NCBI RefSeq assembly: GCF_021165955.1
Contig: NZ_CP088952.1
Coordinates: forward strand, 1,550,001 to 1,614,000
Direction of reading: 5' to 3'
Source: Massilia endophytica
Lineage (GTDB): Bacteria; Pseudomonadota; Gammaproteobacteria; Burkholderiales; Burkholderiaceae_D
DNA length: 64,000 nucleotides
Shown: in pieces, positions 32,895 to 41,080 of the stretch
Layout: the number at the start of each line of letters is the position of its first letter
How positions within the stretch are numbered: the stretch's first letter is position 1
The notes under the pieces: model-generated
Told to the model about the DNA's origin: nothing
Seen by the model: the letters and a program-made list of their open reading frames with translations, nothing else
Database searches by the model: none
Position numbers and translations under genes: made by a program

Positions 32895-35828
32895 TCAGCC
32901 GTGCTGGCCTTGCGTTGCAGCAAACGCAACGCTTGTGATCAATTCGGCAGGTTCCACCGGCTTGGCGATATGGCTCGCAAAGCCTGCCTGCAGCGCGCGT
33001 TCGCGGTCCTCGGCGCGCGCGAAGGCCGTGAGGGCAATGGCCGGCGTGCGGCCGCCCAGGTGAGCGGGCAGGGCGCGGATGCGGGCCAGCAGTTCGAAGC
33101 CGTCCATCTCCGGCATGCCGATGTCGCTCACGATCAGCTCCGGCTGCACCGCCGGCATGAGCTGCAGGGCCTCCGCCGCGCCGCCCGCCACTTCCACGCG
33201 CGCATTGCAATCGCTCAGCACGCGCTTGATGAGGTCGCGCGTATCGGGCTCGTCGTCGACCACCAGCACGCGCAGGCCGTGCAGATCCTGTGCGCCCACT
33301 TCCTGCGGCGCGCGGCGCGGGGGCAGATGGCGCGGGGCGGCGGGCTGGGACCTGGCGAGCACGCTGGCTGTGGCGAGCGGCAGGCGCACCGTGAAGCTCG
33401 CGCCCTGGCCCTCGCCCGCGCTCTCCACGCCCACCGTGCCGCCATGCTGCTCGACCAGGTGCTTGACGATGGACAGGCCCAGGCCCAGCCCGCCATGGCG
33501 GCGCGTGCTGGAGGCGTCGGCCTGGCGGAAGCGCTCGAACACATGGCCCAGGAACTCGGCGCCGATGCCGATGCCGGTGTCGCTCACGGCAATCTCCACC
33601 TGGCCCGCGCTCTCGCGGATGGCGATGCGCACGCGTCCGTCCTGCTGCGTGAACTTGATGGCGTTCGTCAGCAGGTTCCACACGATCTGCTGCAGGCGGC
33701 CCGGATCGGCGGCCACCAGGCCGGTGGGCGCGAAATCGCGTTCGATGCCGATATTGCGTGCGGCGGCCGCGGGCCGCACGGAGTCGATGGCCGCGTCCAC
33801 CACGGCCGCGGGCTGCACGCTCTGCAGGTCCAGCAGCACCTTGCCGGACATGATGCGGCTCATGTCCAGCAGGTCCTCGATGAGCTGGGCCTGGGCGCGC
33901 GCATTGCGCTCGATGGTCTGCAGGCCCTTGTTCAGGTCCGCCTCGCCGCGCCCGCCGCGCCGCAGCACCTGCGACCAGCCCAGGATGGCCGTGAGCGGCG
34001 TGCGCAGCTCGTGCGACAGCGTGGCGAGAAACTCGTCCTTCATCTGGCTGCTGCGCTCGGCCTCCTCGCGCGCGCTGCGTTCGCTGATCAGCAGGGCGAT
34101 GCGCTCCTCCGCGGCCAGGCGCGCCGCCTCGTTCAGGCGCGCATTGTCGATGGCGATAGCGGCTTGGGCGGCAATACCGGCCAGGATGCGTTCGGTCCGC
34201 TCGGTGAACATGTTCGGTTCCGGGTGGCCGAAGAGCAGGGTGCCCGTGACGTCGCCCGAGCGCGAGATGACGGGCGCGGCCAGGAAGCTGCGCATGCCGC
34301 GCAGCTGGTTCAGCATGCTGTCGGGGGCGCATTCGGGATGCACGGCCAGATCGTCGCAGCGCGTAATGCTCTCGCCGCTCAGGCTCGCGCCCAGCAGGGG
34401 CCCGGCGCGCTCGCGGTCCAGGTCGCCATAGTCGCTCATCGGGCGCCCCGCCAGCGTGTACAGCGTGAGCGGGCCGCCGTCATGGTGGTTGTAGTAGAAG
34501 GCGCCGAAGCGCGCGCCGCTGATGCGCGTAGCCGCATCCGTCACTTCCTGCAGCAGGGGCTGCAGGTCGCGGTGGCGGGCCAGGGCGTTGCCGGTGCTGT
34601 TGAGCAGTTCGAGGATATTGGTTTCGTCGCGCAAGGCCTCCTGCGCGCGCTTGACCTGGTCCACATCCGTGCTGGTGCCGAACCAGCGCACCATCCGGCC
34701 CTCGGGATTGCGCACGGGATTGGCCCGCGTCAGGAACCAGCGGTACTGGCCGTCGGCGCCGCGGATGGGGAACTCCATCTCGAAGGGCTGGCCGCTGGCG
34801 ATGGCCTGCTGCCAGTGCGCCACCATGGGGGGAATGCAGGCGGGGTCGTAGACCTGCTGCCAGCCGTCGCCCAGCATGTCGTCTTCGGTCGTGCCCGTGT
34901 ATTCGAACCAGCGCCGGTTGTACCAGATCATGGCGCCGTCGGCCTGGGCGATCCAGGCCAGCTGCGGGATGGAGTCGGCCAGTGCGCGCAGCTGCTCTTC
35001 GCTGTGGCGCAGGGCATCTTCCGCGGCTTTGCGTTCCGTGATCTCCTGCACCATGCCCGTAATGCTGAGCAGCTGGTCGGCATCGTCGTAGTTGCCGTGG
35101 CCCACGATGGAAAGCCAGCGGCGCTGGCCGGCGGGCCTTTCGATGCGGCATTCGATGCTGAAGTCCTTGCGGCGGGCGAAGGCCTCCAGCAGGGCGTGGC
35201 GCGCGGGCTCGCGGTCCTCCGTCACCATGCGGTCCTGCAGGGTGGACCAGGACACGGGCGTGTCGGCGGGCAGGTCGAAGAGGTCGGCGGCGCGGTTGCC
35301 CAGCATCACCAGGCCACTGGCCGCGTCCCAGCTCCAGTCGCCCAGCCGGCCCGCGGCCATGGCCACCTGCAGGCGGTTGCTGTTCTCGCGCAGCGCGCGT
35401 TCCTGCTGCTTGCGCTGGTGGATGTCCGCCAGTGCAAAGCTCAGGCCCTCGGCGGAGGGATAGGCGCGCACTTCCAGCCAGCGCTGGCGCGGCAGGTAGT
35501 AGAGCTCGAAATTGCAGGGCTGCTGGCGTTCCATGGCAAGCCGGGCCTGCGCTTCGAAGACCGTGCCGCGCAGCGGAGGAATGGCCTGCCACAGGTCGGC
35601 GCCGGCCACGTCCTGGCAGCGGTCCTCGCACAGCATGTCGTGGGCCGGGCCGTTCATGTAGCGGATGGTCCAGTCCGGCGCCACCATGGCCAGGCCGTCG
35701 GTAATACTGTCAAGCACGGTTTGCAGCGGAGCCTGGTCCTGGCGCGGCGCGTCATGCGCCGCCGGGGCGGAGCGGTCGAGGCCGGGGGAGGAGGCGTTGC
35801 TGGTATCGGGCCCGGGGGAAAAAATCAT
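32895..35828 (-). CDS. Hybrid histidine kinase, PAS-PAS-PAS-GAF-HisKA-HATPase-REC
   Basis: 977 aa, no membrane segment. Three PAS domains (about 35-140, 145-265, 270-395; the third has MIWYNRRWFEYTG and a PAC tail), a GAF domain (about 410-570, ARFGAFYYNHHDGG), and HisKA (FLATLSHELRTPLTAI, about 605-670) come first. HATPase (IVWNLLTNAIKFTQQDG, VSDTGIGIGAEF, GLGLGLSIVKHLVEQHGG) and a C-terminal receiver (VLVVDDEPDTRDL, LIVSDIGMPEMDGF) complete it. The stacked PAS/GAF part suggests sensing of a cytoplasmic small molecule or redox signal. It is a neighbour of a PAS-REC gene upstream and a GGDEF response regulator downstream, all on one strand, so the three may form one phosphorelay; pairing is inferred. 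Confidence 0.92.
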   Translation of the reverse strand: MIFSPGPDTSNASSPGLDRSAPAAHDAPRQDQAPLQTVLDSITDGLAMVAPDWTIRYMNGPAHDMLCEDRCQDVAGADLWQAIPPLRGTVFEAQARLAMERQQPCNFELYYLPRQRWLEVRAYPSAEGLSFALADIHQRKQQERALRENSNRLQVAMAAGRLGDWSWDAASGLVMLGNRAADLFDLPADTPVSWSTLQDRMVTEDREPARHALLEAFARRKDFSIECRIERPAGQRRWLSIVGHGNYDDADQLLSITGMVQEITERKAAEDALRHSEEQLRALADSIPQLAWIAQADGAMIWYNRRWFEYTGTTEDDMLGDGWQQVYDPACIPPMVAHWQQAIASGQPFEMEFPIRGADGQYRWFLTRANPVRNPEGRMVRWFGTSTDVDQVKRAQEALRDETNILELLNSTGNALARHRDLQPLLQEVTDAATRISGARFGAFYYNHHDGGPLTLYTLAGRPMSDYGDLDRERAGPLLGASLSGESITRCDDLAVHPECAPDSMLNQLRGMRSFLAAPVISRSGDVTGTLLFGHPEPNMFTERTERILAGIAAQAAIAIDNARLNEAARLAAEERIALLISERSAREEAERSSQMKDEFLATLSHELRTPLTAILGWSQVLRRGGRGEADLNKGLQTIERNARAQAQLIEDLLDMSRIMSGKVLLDLQSVQPAAVVDAAIDSVRPAAAARNIGIERDFAPTGLVAADPGRLQQIVWNLLTNAIKFTQQDGRVRIAIRESAGQVEIAVSDTGIGIGAEFLGHVFERFRQADASSTRRHGGLGLGLSIVKHLVEQHGGTVGVESAGEGQGASFTVRLPLATASVLARSQPAAPRHLPPRRAPQEVGAQDLHGLRVLVVDDEPDTRDLIKRVLSDCNARVEVAGGAAEALQLMPAVQPELIVSDIGMPEMDGFELLARIRALPAHLGGRTPAIALTAFARAEDRERALQAGFASHIAKPVEPAELITSVAFAATQGQHG

Positions 35829-35925
35829 GAAAATCTTCGCTGCGTGGATCGGGCGGCAGGATGACCTTGCCGAGAAGCCGATTGTAGCCTCGCCATGGGA
35901 GCGGGGGCCGCACCGTTGCCCGCCG

Positions 35926-36735
35926 TTATTGGGCTGCCGCGGCGGCGCGCTGCAGGATGGCCTGCAGCTGCTCGATGTCGTAGGGCTTCTGGATGGAGAG
36001 GGCAGGGAAGTCCAGCTGGTCCGTGAGGGAGTTGCTGTAGCCCGAAGCGAAGACGACGTGCAGGCCCGGCTGGCGGCGCAGGGCGCGCCGTCCCAGCTCC
36101 ACGCCGGAGATGCCGGGCAGGCTGACGTCGCTGAGCAGGATCTCGAAGTGGCGGCCTTCCAGCATCTGCAGCGCTTCCTCGGCGCTGCCCGCCGCTTCCA
36201 CCTCGTGGCCGAAGGTGCGCAGCATTTCGCAGACCAGGTATTGCGCGTCCAGGTTGTCCTCCACCACGAGAATGGAGAGCGGCTGTGCCTCCGCCTCCGG
36301 CGGCGCGGCGCTGGGCGGCGCCAGCGCGCACAGCACGCCCGCCACGGCGCCGCCTTCTTCGCGGATCGGCGTGTAGTGCAGGTCGAAGCAGTGTTCGGTG
36401 ATGGCTCCGCCCTGCATGAGCTTGATGGTCTGGCGCGGGCAGTCGCGCACCTCGCCCGCCCACACCGCCTCGATGACGGACGGGTCCCAGCTCCAGGCGT
36501 CGGGCTGGATGGCGGGCACGCGGCCGCCTGGGGTGCGTTCGGGCGGCAGGCCGGCCAGTTCGGCGTAGGCGGCGTTGTACAGCATGATCTGCTGCCGGCC
36601 CCACATCAGGACCATGGGCAGGGGAGTGTTCCGCATGATGTCCACCGTCAGCCGCATGGGCAGCGGCCAGTGTTCGACAGGGCCTGCGCCGGAGGCGCCG
36701 GGGCCCTTGGGACCGTTGTCGGTGGAGGATGTCAT
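35926..36735 (-). CDS. PAS domain - receiver protein
   Basis: 269 aa. The N-terminal PAS-like domain (about 25-135) includes MRNTPLPMVLMWGRQQIMLYNAAYAELAG and ends in FDLHYTPIREEGGAVAGV. The C-terminal receiver (about 150-265) has ILVVEDNLDAQYLV, the phospho-acceptor region EILLSDVSLPGISG and the conserved Lys in SIQKPYD. There is no kinase or DNA-binding domain. It lies 97 bases upstream of the 977-aa hybrid kinase on the same strand. It may act as a phosphate sink or single-domain partner in that relay; no output is evident. Confidence 0.85.
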   Translation of the reverse strand: MTSSTDNGPKGPGASGAGPVEHWPLPMRLTVDIMRNTPLPMVLMWGRQQIMLYNAAYAELAGLPPERTPGGRVPAIQPDAWSWDPSVIEAVWAGEVRDCPRQTIKLMQGGAITEHCFDLHYTPIREEGGAVAGVLCALAPPSAAPPEAEAQPLSILVVEDNLDAQYLVCEMLRTFGHEVEAAGSAEEALQMLEGRHFEILLSDVSLPGISGVELGRRALRRQPGLHVVFASGYSNSLTDQLDFPALSIQKPYDIEQLQAILQRAAAAAQ

Positions 36736-36847
36736 CGTGCGCGGGCGCTGTGTTTGTTAAAACGCAGATGGGAGAATACACCAAGGGGCCGCGGGCGTGC
36801 CGCGCGGGCGCAAACGGACGCCCGCCACAATCTCTTCATTTTCACTC

Positions 36848-36876
36848 TGGACAAGCCCTGCACTTCTGTCTATAAT
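36848..36876 (+). promoter_or_regulatory. Sigma-70-like promoter for the tRNA-Arg pair
   Basis: TGGACA, 17-base spacer, TATAAT. It points at the first tRNA gene about 110 bases downstream. Further TATAAT hexamers lie close to each tRNA (36971-36976 and 37136-37141), but without convincing -35 boxes. Confidence 0.55.
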
Positions 36877-36987
36877 CTCGCTTCTTTCGGAGCTGACCCT
36901 CCGGAAGAGAGCAGAAGACGCAGTGTTTTTTGCTGGAAAGTTCAACCTTTCCAACATGAAATGGATGCGATATAATTTTGCTTCTTG

Positions 36988-37064
36988 GCGGCTGTAGCTC
37001 AGCTGGATAGAGTACTTGGCTACGAACCAAGGGGTCGTGGGTTCGATTCCTGCCAGCCGCGCCA
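36988..37064 (+). tRNA. tRNA-Arg (anticodon ACG), copy 1
   Basis: 77 bases including an encoded CCA. The acceptor stem GCGGCTG pairs with CAGCCGC, the D-arm TAGCTCAGCTGGATAGAGTA is standard, and the anticodon stem CTTGG/CCAAG encloses loop CTACGAA with anticodon ACG. The T-arm has GGTTCGATTCC. ACG (inosine-modified) reads CGU/CGC/CGA arginine codons. Confidence 0.97.
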
Positions 37065-37149
37065 GAATTTGAGTTGTAAAACATGTTCCGCTGTCGAGCG
37101 GGGCGTGAATAAAGCAGGTGGTGTCGACTGCCTGTTATAATGAGTTTGT

Positions 37150-37226
37150 GCGGCTGTAGCTCAGCTGGATAGAGTACTTGGCTACGAACCAAGGGGTCGT
37201 GGGTTCGATTCCTGCCAGCCGCGCCA
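37150..37226 (+). tRNA. tRNA-Arg (anticodon ACG), copy 2
   Basis: Identical over all 77 bases to the copy at 36988-37064, which lies 162 bases upstream. The spacer between them is not repeated, so the duplication covers essentially the tRNA alone. It is followed after 8 bases by an intrinsic terminator. Confidence 0.97.
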
Positions 37227-37234
37227 CAATCTGA

Positions 37235-37265
37235 GGGACCAGATCGGAAGATCTGGTCCCTTTTT
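37235..37265 (+). terminator. Intrinsic terminator of the tRNA-Arg transcript
   Basis: A perfect 11-bp stem (GGGACCAGATC / GATCTGGTCCC) with loop GGAA and five T. It ends 13 bases before the stop of the convergent gene. Confidence 0.85.
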
Positions 37266-37277
37266 CTTTCAGTTCTC

Positions 37278-38645
37278 TTAATTGCCGAACTGCTCGTAGG
37301 GATTCTTCAGTGTCACGGTGACCCGCTTGATACTGCTTTGAATATTCGGCGACACCACGATGCCTGGGGGATTGGGCGAAACTTCGTTCAGCGTGACTTC
37401 CTTGCCGTTGAAGAGCTTCAGGCGCAGATAGTAGCCAGCGTACTCTTCGCTGAATGTCCCTTCGTACATCACGTCGTAAGCCAGGCCGTCGGTCACCTCC
37501 TCATTGGACATCGCCTCCTTCAACGCAACCTTCCTGCGGCCAGCGGTCACCAGCGGCTTGCGGTATGAGACCTCCATGTCCAGCATCCTCGCCTGGTCGT
37601 GAATCTGGTGGGCAAAAATTCTGGCGGCCCGGGTTGGGCCATTCGGGCCTACGTCGGTGAACCTGATGCCCTCGGACCAGTTGCCCCAGGTGCCGGGCGC
37701 AACCCCGGAGGAGACCCAGGCGCGTGTACGGTCCGGGATCATCAGGGTCCCCATGGGAATGGTCACGCTGACTTCGTAGCTGATCCAGCATCCATTGCAG
37801 CCGGTTGGAGAGGCGAGCTTCTGGCCGCTGATGGTGTAGATTTCCTGACTCCAACCTTTCCCGGCAGTTACTTCCATCAATTCCACCGTCGTGGGTTTTT
37901 TTGGCAGCAGAAGAATATCGGTATCGTAGTTCAGTACCTGCTTCTCGGCGCCCTTCACCAGCTTGCCGAGATACTTGCGTTTTTCCCAGGATTGCACCGT
38001 GACCTTGATACGGTTCACGTCCTTGTCCTTGAACAGCGGGTTCACCAGCGAAACCGGGATTTCGGCCACGGCGACATAATCCGTCGAAAAAGGCTGCAGC
38101 TGCACGATCTGGCCGTTAATCGTGACCAGCACGCGGCGGCCCTGTTTAAATGCCTGGCCAGTGAATTTGACGGTGTAGGTGCCCTTGGTCTTATAAACCT
38201 GGCTGTAGCCCTGTACCCGCTTGAGCAAGAATGCGTTCCCATCCACGAAAGGCAGTGTGCCCAGGAGCGTATTCAGGTCCATTGCGGCAAACTGCTCGAT
38301 CGACATTGTCTTTTCGGCGAATTCATCGAGCTTGTTGGTCATCTCCGCCGCGGTTTTCAGGAACTGCTGCTGTTGCTGGGTCAGATGGTCGAAGGTGCGG
38401 TCGATGTTTCCCTTCAAAACGGTGTCGCTATTTGCGAGCAGTAATTGCAGCTCGCGCGCGCTTTTTTCCAGCAGATAATCGCCCGATATGGTCGCCTGCG
38501 TAATGTGGGCGCGAAGCTTGTCGTTGATATCGTTGATCACGTCCTTGGCTACGGCCCCAGCGACGATCGCGGGCACGACGGTCACTTGCGCGGAGGCGTG
38601 TCCCAACGATAATAATAGGCCCAGAACGAGAATAATCCGTTTCAT
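37278..38645 (-). CDS. Secreted protein of unknown function
   Basis: 455 aa with a Sec signal peptide (KRIILVLGLLLSLGHASAQ, cleavage after ASA, about residue 19). The mature protein begins with an alpha-helical section (about 25-120: LQLLLANSDTVLKGN, HLTQQQQQFLKTAAEM) and continues with beta-rich segments (GTYTVKFTGQAFKQGRRVLVTING, RIKVTVQSWEKRKYLG). A Cys pair, TGCNGCW, lies near 290. No family recognised. ATG at 38645 has GGGGAG ten bases upstream and is preferred to the ATG six codons earlier. Base composition is visibly less GC-rich than flanking genes and it sits next to two tRNA genes, both common in laterally acquired DNA. Divergent from the SRPBCC gene. Confidence 0.72.
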   Translation of the reverse strand: MKRIILVLGLLLSLGHASAQVTVVPAIVAGAVAKDVINDINDKLRAHITQATISGDYLLEKSARELQLLLANSDTVLKGNIDRTFDHLTQQQQQFLKTAAEMTNKLDEFAEKTMSIEQFAAMDLNTLLGTLPFVDGNAFLLKRVQGYSQVYKTKGTYTVKFTGQAFKQGRRVLVTINGQIVQLQPFSTDYVAVAEIPVSLVNPLFKDKDVNRIKVTVQSWEKRKYLGKLVKGAEKQVLNYDTDILLLPKKPTTVELMEVTAGKGWSQEIYTISGQKLASPTGCNGCWISYEVSVTIPMGTLMIPDRTRAWVSSGVAPGTWGNWSEGIRFTDVGPNGPTRAARIFAHQIHDQARMLDMEVSYRKPLVTAGRRKVALKEAMSNEEVTDGLAYDVMYEGTFSEEYAGYYLRLKLFNGKEVTLNEVSPNPPGIVVSPNIQSSIKRVTVTLKNPYEQFGN

Positions 38646-38800
38646 ACTTTTGTTGCTCCCCATGGTTGAACATCTAGTTAAGAACGAATATCGGCATATG
38701 CCGGTTATTATTGTTTGTGCAACAGGGCTAGTGTACGATATCCATGACCGCTAGTCGGTAATTTTTTTGTCGCTGGCGATATAACCGGCTTGGAGCAAAC

Positions 38801-39259
38801 ATGCGAGTGGAAGCACAAATAAATATCGAGGCACCCAGGGCTGCGGTGTGGGCGGCTGCTGCCGATATCGAAAACTCCGCCAACATCGTCACGGGGATTG
38901 AAAAAATCGAGATTGTGGAGAAGCCGGTGGCGGGGCTGGCCGGTCTGAGATGGCGGGAGACCAGAATTCTTTTCGGTAAGCCAGCGACCGTCGAGAAGTG
39001 GGTGACGGAAGCGGCCGAGAACGAGTTCTATCAAACCAGAGCCGAAAGCGACGGCTTTGTTTTCCTGACCACTATCCGCCTGTCCGGCAGTGATGGAAAT
39101 GTCCAGCTTGTCAGCCGTCACGACTCCCAAGCTCAAAGCGTTGGCGCCTGGTTCATGTCCATTCCCCTCCGATTGTTCTTCCGTGGCGTGTTAAGGAAGG
39201 CCATCCTGAAAGACCTGGCCGATATCCAGTCCGCGGTGGCCGGGAGCGCACTGGACTAG
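38801..39259 (+). CDS. SRPBCC family protein (START/Bet v1-like)
   Basis: 152 aa. The pattern is MRVEAQINIEAPRAAVWAAAADIENSANIVTG at the N-terminus, a middle set of strands with WRETRILFGKPATVEKWVTEA, and a C-terminal long helix (FRGVLRKAILKDLADIQSAV). These are typical of SRPBCC / polyketide-cyclase-like proteins with a hydrophobic ligand cavity. No catalytic residue is assigned for this subfamily. It is divergent from the secreted unknown at 37278-38645 with a 155-base AT-rich spacer. Role unknown. Confidence 0.82.
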   Translation: MRVEAQINIEAPRAAVWAAAADIENSANIVTGIEKIEIVEKPVAGLAGLRWRETRILFGKPATVEKWVTEAAENEFYQTRAESDGFVFLTTIRLSGSDGNVQLVSRHDSQAQSVGAWFMSIPLRLFFRGVLRKAILKDLADIQSAVAGSALD

Positions 39260-39292
39260 CGTTTCCCCAAGGCGGCGTGATACTGTGGAGAA

Positions 39293-40105
39293 ATGCGTAT
39301 TCATTTTTATGCGATTGGGCGCCTGATCGGGGCGGTGCCGCCGCCGCGTGGCCCTTATGGGCAGCCGGGGTGGGCCGCTATGCCCCGCAAATGGCGCGCC
39401 GGAAGCGTCCTGGACCGGCTGCCCTCGGCGCAGACGGAGCGGAACGCGGCGGGGCGGGCGAGGCTGACGCAGGGAATCCTGTCGCCGTCAGCCCAGACCC
39501 GGGTGCTCGATCCCGATGCGCCCGCCATTGAGGCGGATTTCGTTTATGTGCCGGATTTTCTTTCCGGAGAGGAGTGCGCCACGCTGCTGGCCGCCGCCGG
39601 GCAATTGGCGGACCGGCAGAACGTGGACTATGTGGCGCAGGATTACTGGAAAGGCCGCATCCTCTTTCACACGGACGTATCGGCCGCGCTGCCCGAAGCA
39701 GGCGCCATCATGCACCGCGCGAAGCGGGATGCCATTGCGCGTATCGCCGCACATTATGCGGTGACCGCGCCAATCTACGCCGACACGATTCAGCTGGTGC
39801 GCTGGCCGGAAGGCATGCACATGGACGCGCATTGCGACGCCGCGCACGCGGACGGCGCGCCGCATTCGAGCCCGCACCGCAACTTCGCCAGCATCGTCTA
39901 CCTGAACGACGATTACGAGGGCGGCGAGTTCTATCTGACGGCGCTCGATGTGGTGATCAAGCCGAAGGCGGGCGCCCTGGTCGCCTTCACGAGCGGCTGG
40001 CATCACGAGCACGCCGTGCTGAAGGTCCGCTCGGGCACGCGCTTCACCATGCCCGCTTTCTATACCTTCGATCCGGCTTTCCGCGACCACGGCGAGCCGC
40101 GCTAG
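39293..40105 (+). CDS. 2OG-Fe(II) oxygenase, prolyl 4-hydroxylase type
   Basis: 270 aa. The catalytic domain (about 80-260) has the iron triad His180-Cys-Asp182 (MDAHCDAAH) and His240 (HHEHAVLKV), and the 2-oxoglutarate-binding Arg250 (SGTRFTM). The strand NFASIVYLNDDYEGGEFYL is characteristic of P4Hc domains. It should hydroxylate a protein or small-molecule substrate using O2 and 2-oxoglutarate. The first 60-70 residues are basic and proline-rich with no match, and the SD (GGAG) is only 2 bases from the ATG, so the true start could be a later codon. Substrate unknown. Confidence 0.85.
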   Translation: MRIHFYAIGRLIGAVPPPRGPYGQPGWAAMPRKWRAGSVLDRLPSAQTERNAAGRARLTQGILSPSAQTRVLDPDAPAIEADFVYVPDFLSGEECATLLAAAGQLADRQNVDYVAQDYWKGRILFHTDVSAALPEAGAIMHRAKRDAIARIAAHYAVTAPIYADTIQLVRWPEGMHMDAHCDAAHADGAPHSSPHRNFASIVYLNDDYEGGEFYLTALDVVIKPKAGALVAFTSGWHHEHAVLKVRSGTRFTMPAFYTFDPAFRDHGEPR

Positions 40106-40273
40106 CCCAAGGGCGCGCAATCGTGCGCGGCCCGCGGGCGTGTATAGTGGTTCGTACGCGCTCACGCGGCTGCTTTCAATACTGGTCTTTCATAACGCCT
40201 TGCCGATACCGGCAATTCCGGATGAGCCTCCACCGTTCCTCGCCCGCCCTGCCTGCGCGGCACTTTCATTCGG

Positions 40274-40280
40274 AAGGAGG
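40274..40280 (+). promoter_or_regulatory. Near-perfect RBS (AAGGAGG)
   Basis: Lies 5 bases before ATG 40286 and is the main evidence that the small orphan gene there is real. Confidence 0.7.
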
Positions 40281-40285
40281 ACGTC

Positions 40286-40525
40286 ATGCCAGCCAGTTCA
40301 GCAACCCACCCACACAGTCCGGCCTCGCAGGGCATTGTCCCGCACCGGCACCGCTTTGATGCCGATTACGCAGAGAGCGCACTATCCAGCAATACTGTGG
40401 CCGACATCGCGGCCACGCTTGAACGTGCCCTCGCCCTCGTCGACGATGCGTCGAATTCCATTGGAGCCAGCGAGGAGCGCAATGCCGCCTACGAAGCGCA
40501 GGCGATGAGGTCGAGATGCCGATGA
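40286..40525 (+). CDS. Hypothetical small protein, 79 aa
   Basis: No family recognised. It has a near-ideal SD. The N-terminus is His/Pro/Ser-rich (ATHPHSPASQGIVPHRHRF); a predicted helix follows at about 35-60 (VADIAATLERALALVDDASN). No signal peptide or membrane segment. It overlaps the start of the next gene by 10 bases, so the two are likely co-expressed. Function unknown. Confidence 0.6.
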   Translation: MPASSATHPHSPASQGIVPHRHRFDADYAESALSSNTVADIAATLERALALVDDASNSIGASEERNAAYEAQAMRSRCR

Positions 40526-40986
40526 GGCCGATTTCAGCGGGCGGTATGAATAGCGACCGGCGCATCGATAGCCGGCTTGCCAGTGTTGTCATGTCCGCCC
40601 TTCGGCTCAGCCGGGCCAGGGGACGCGTCCAGGCCTGGCATTACCTGCGCAAGCGTGCATTCTCCGCGCAGATTGCCCTGAGGGTGCTGTCGACGCGTGG
40701 ACCGCGCCGGAACAGTGACGTAAAGCCGGGCTATGAGGCTTTCACTGTACCGGGGACCAGCACCGGAGGAGCCGAGCAGCGCAGCGTGCATATGCACATG
40801 CCGGGTGACGCCGTGTCCACGCTCAACCGCCGCGTGAATGAAACAACGGCTGCGATCTGCGAGCGTGCAGTGCGCGCCATCCAGACAGAAAGCCGCGAGT
40901 ATGCTGAAAGCCTGCTCAGGATGTACAGCCTGAAAACCGCGACCATCATGCGGGTGTTGTATCACCCTACGCTGCGGCGGAGGTGA
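40516..40986 (+). CDS. Hypothetical protein, 156 aa
   Basis: Basic protein with no recognised family. Visible features are RRIDSRLASVVMSALRLSRARG near the N-terminus and a C-terminal helix with VNETTAAICERAVRAIQTESREYAESLLRMYSLKT. It overlaps the preceding small gene by 10 bases. The SD GAGGTCGAG is close to the ATG; an alternative ATG lies 10 codons later. Coding status rests mainly on the open frame and coupling, so it is less certain than its neighbours. Confidence 0.5.
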   Translation: MPMRPISAGGMNSDRRIDSRLASVVMSALRLSRARGRVQAWHYLRKRAFSAQIALRVLSTRGPRRNSDVKPGYEAFTVPGTSTGGAEQRSVHMHMPGDAVSTLNRRVNETTAAICERAVRAIQTESREYAESLLRMYSLKTATIMRVLYHPTLRRR

Positions 40987-41080
40987 AGGCTCCCGTGCGC
41001 GCGCACGGCGAGTGAACTTGTGCCAAATGTCAGGCCGCTCATCTATTGGCAATCGCCGGGAAATGCGGGATCATGGCCGC

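Noticed and set aside
36797..36997. Short open frames between the PAS-REC gene and tRNA-Arg
   Set aside because: They overlap a clear promoter and the tRNA; no SD or conserved motif.
36988..37226. Attachment-site duplication from an integrated element
   Set aside because: Both copies are complete tRNAs 162 bases apart with no integrase; an att duplication would usually be a 3' fragment.
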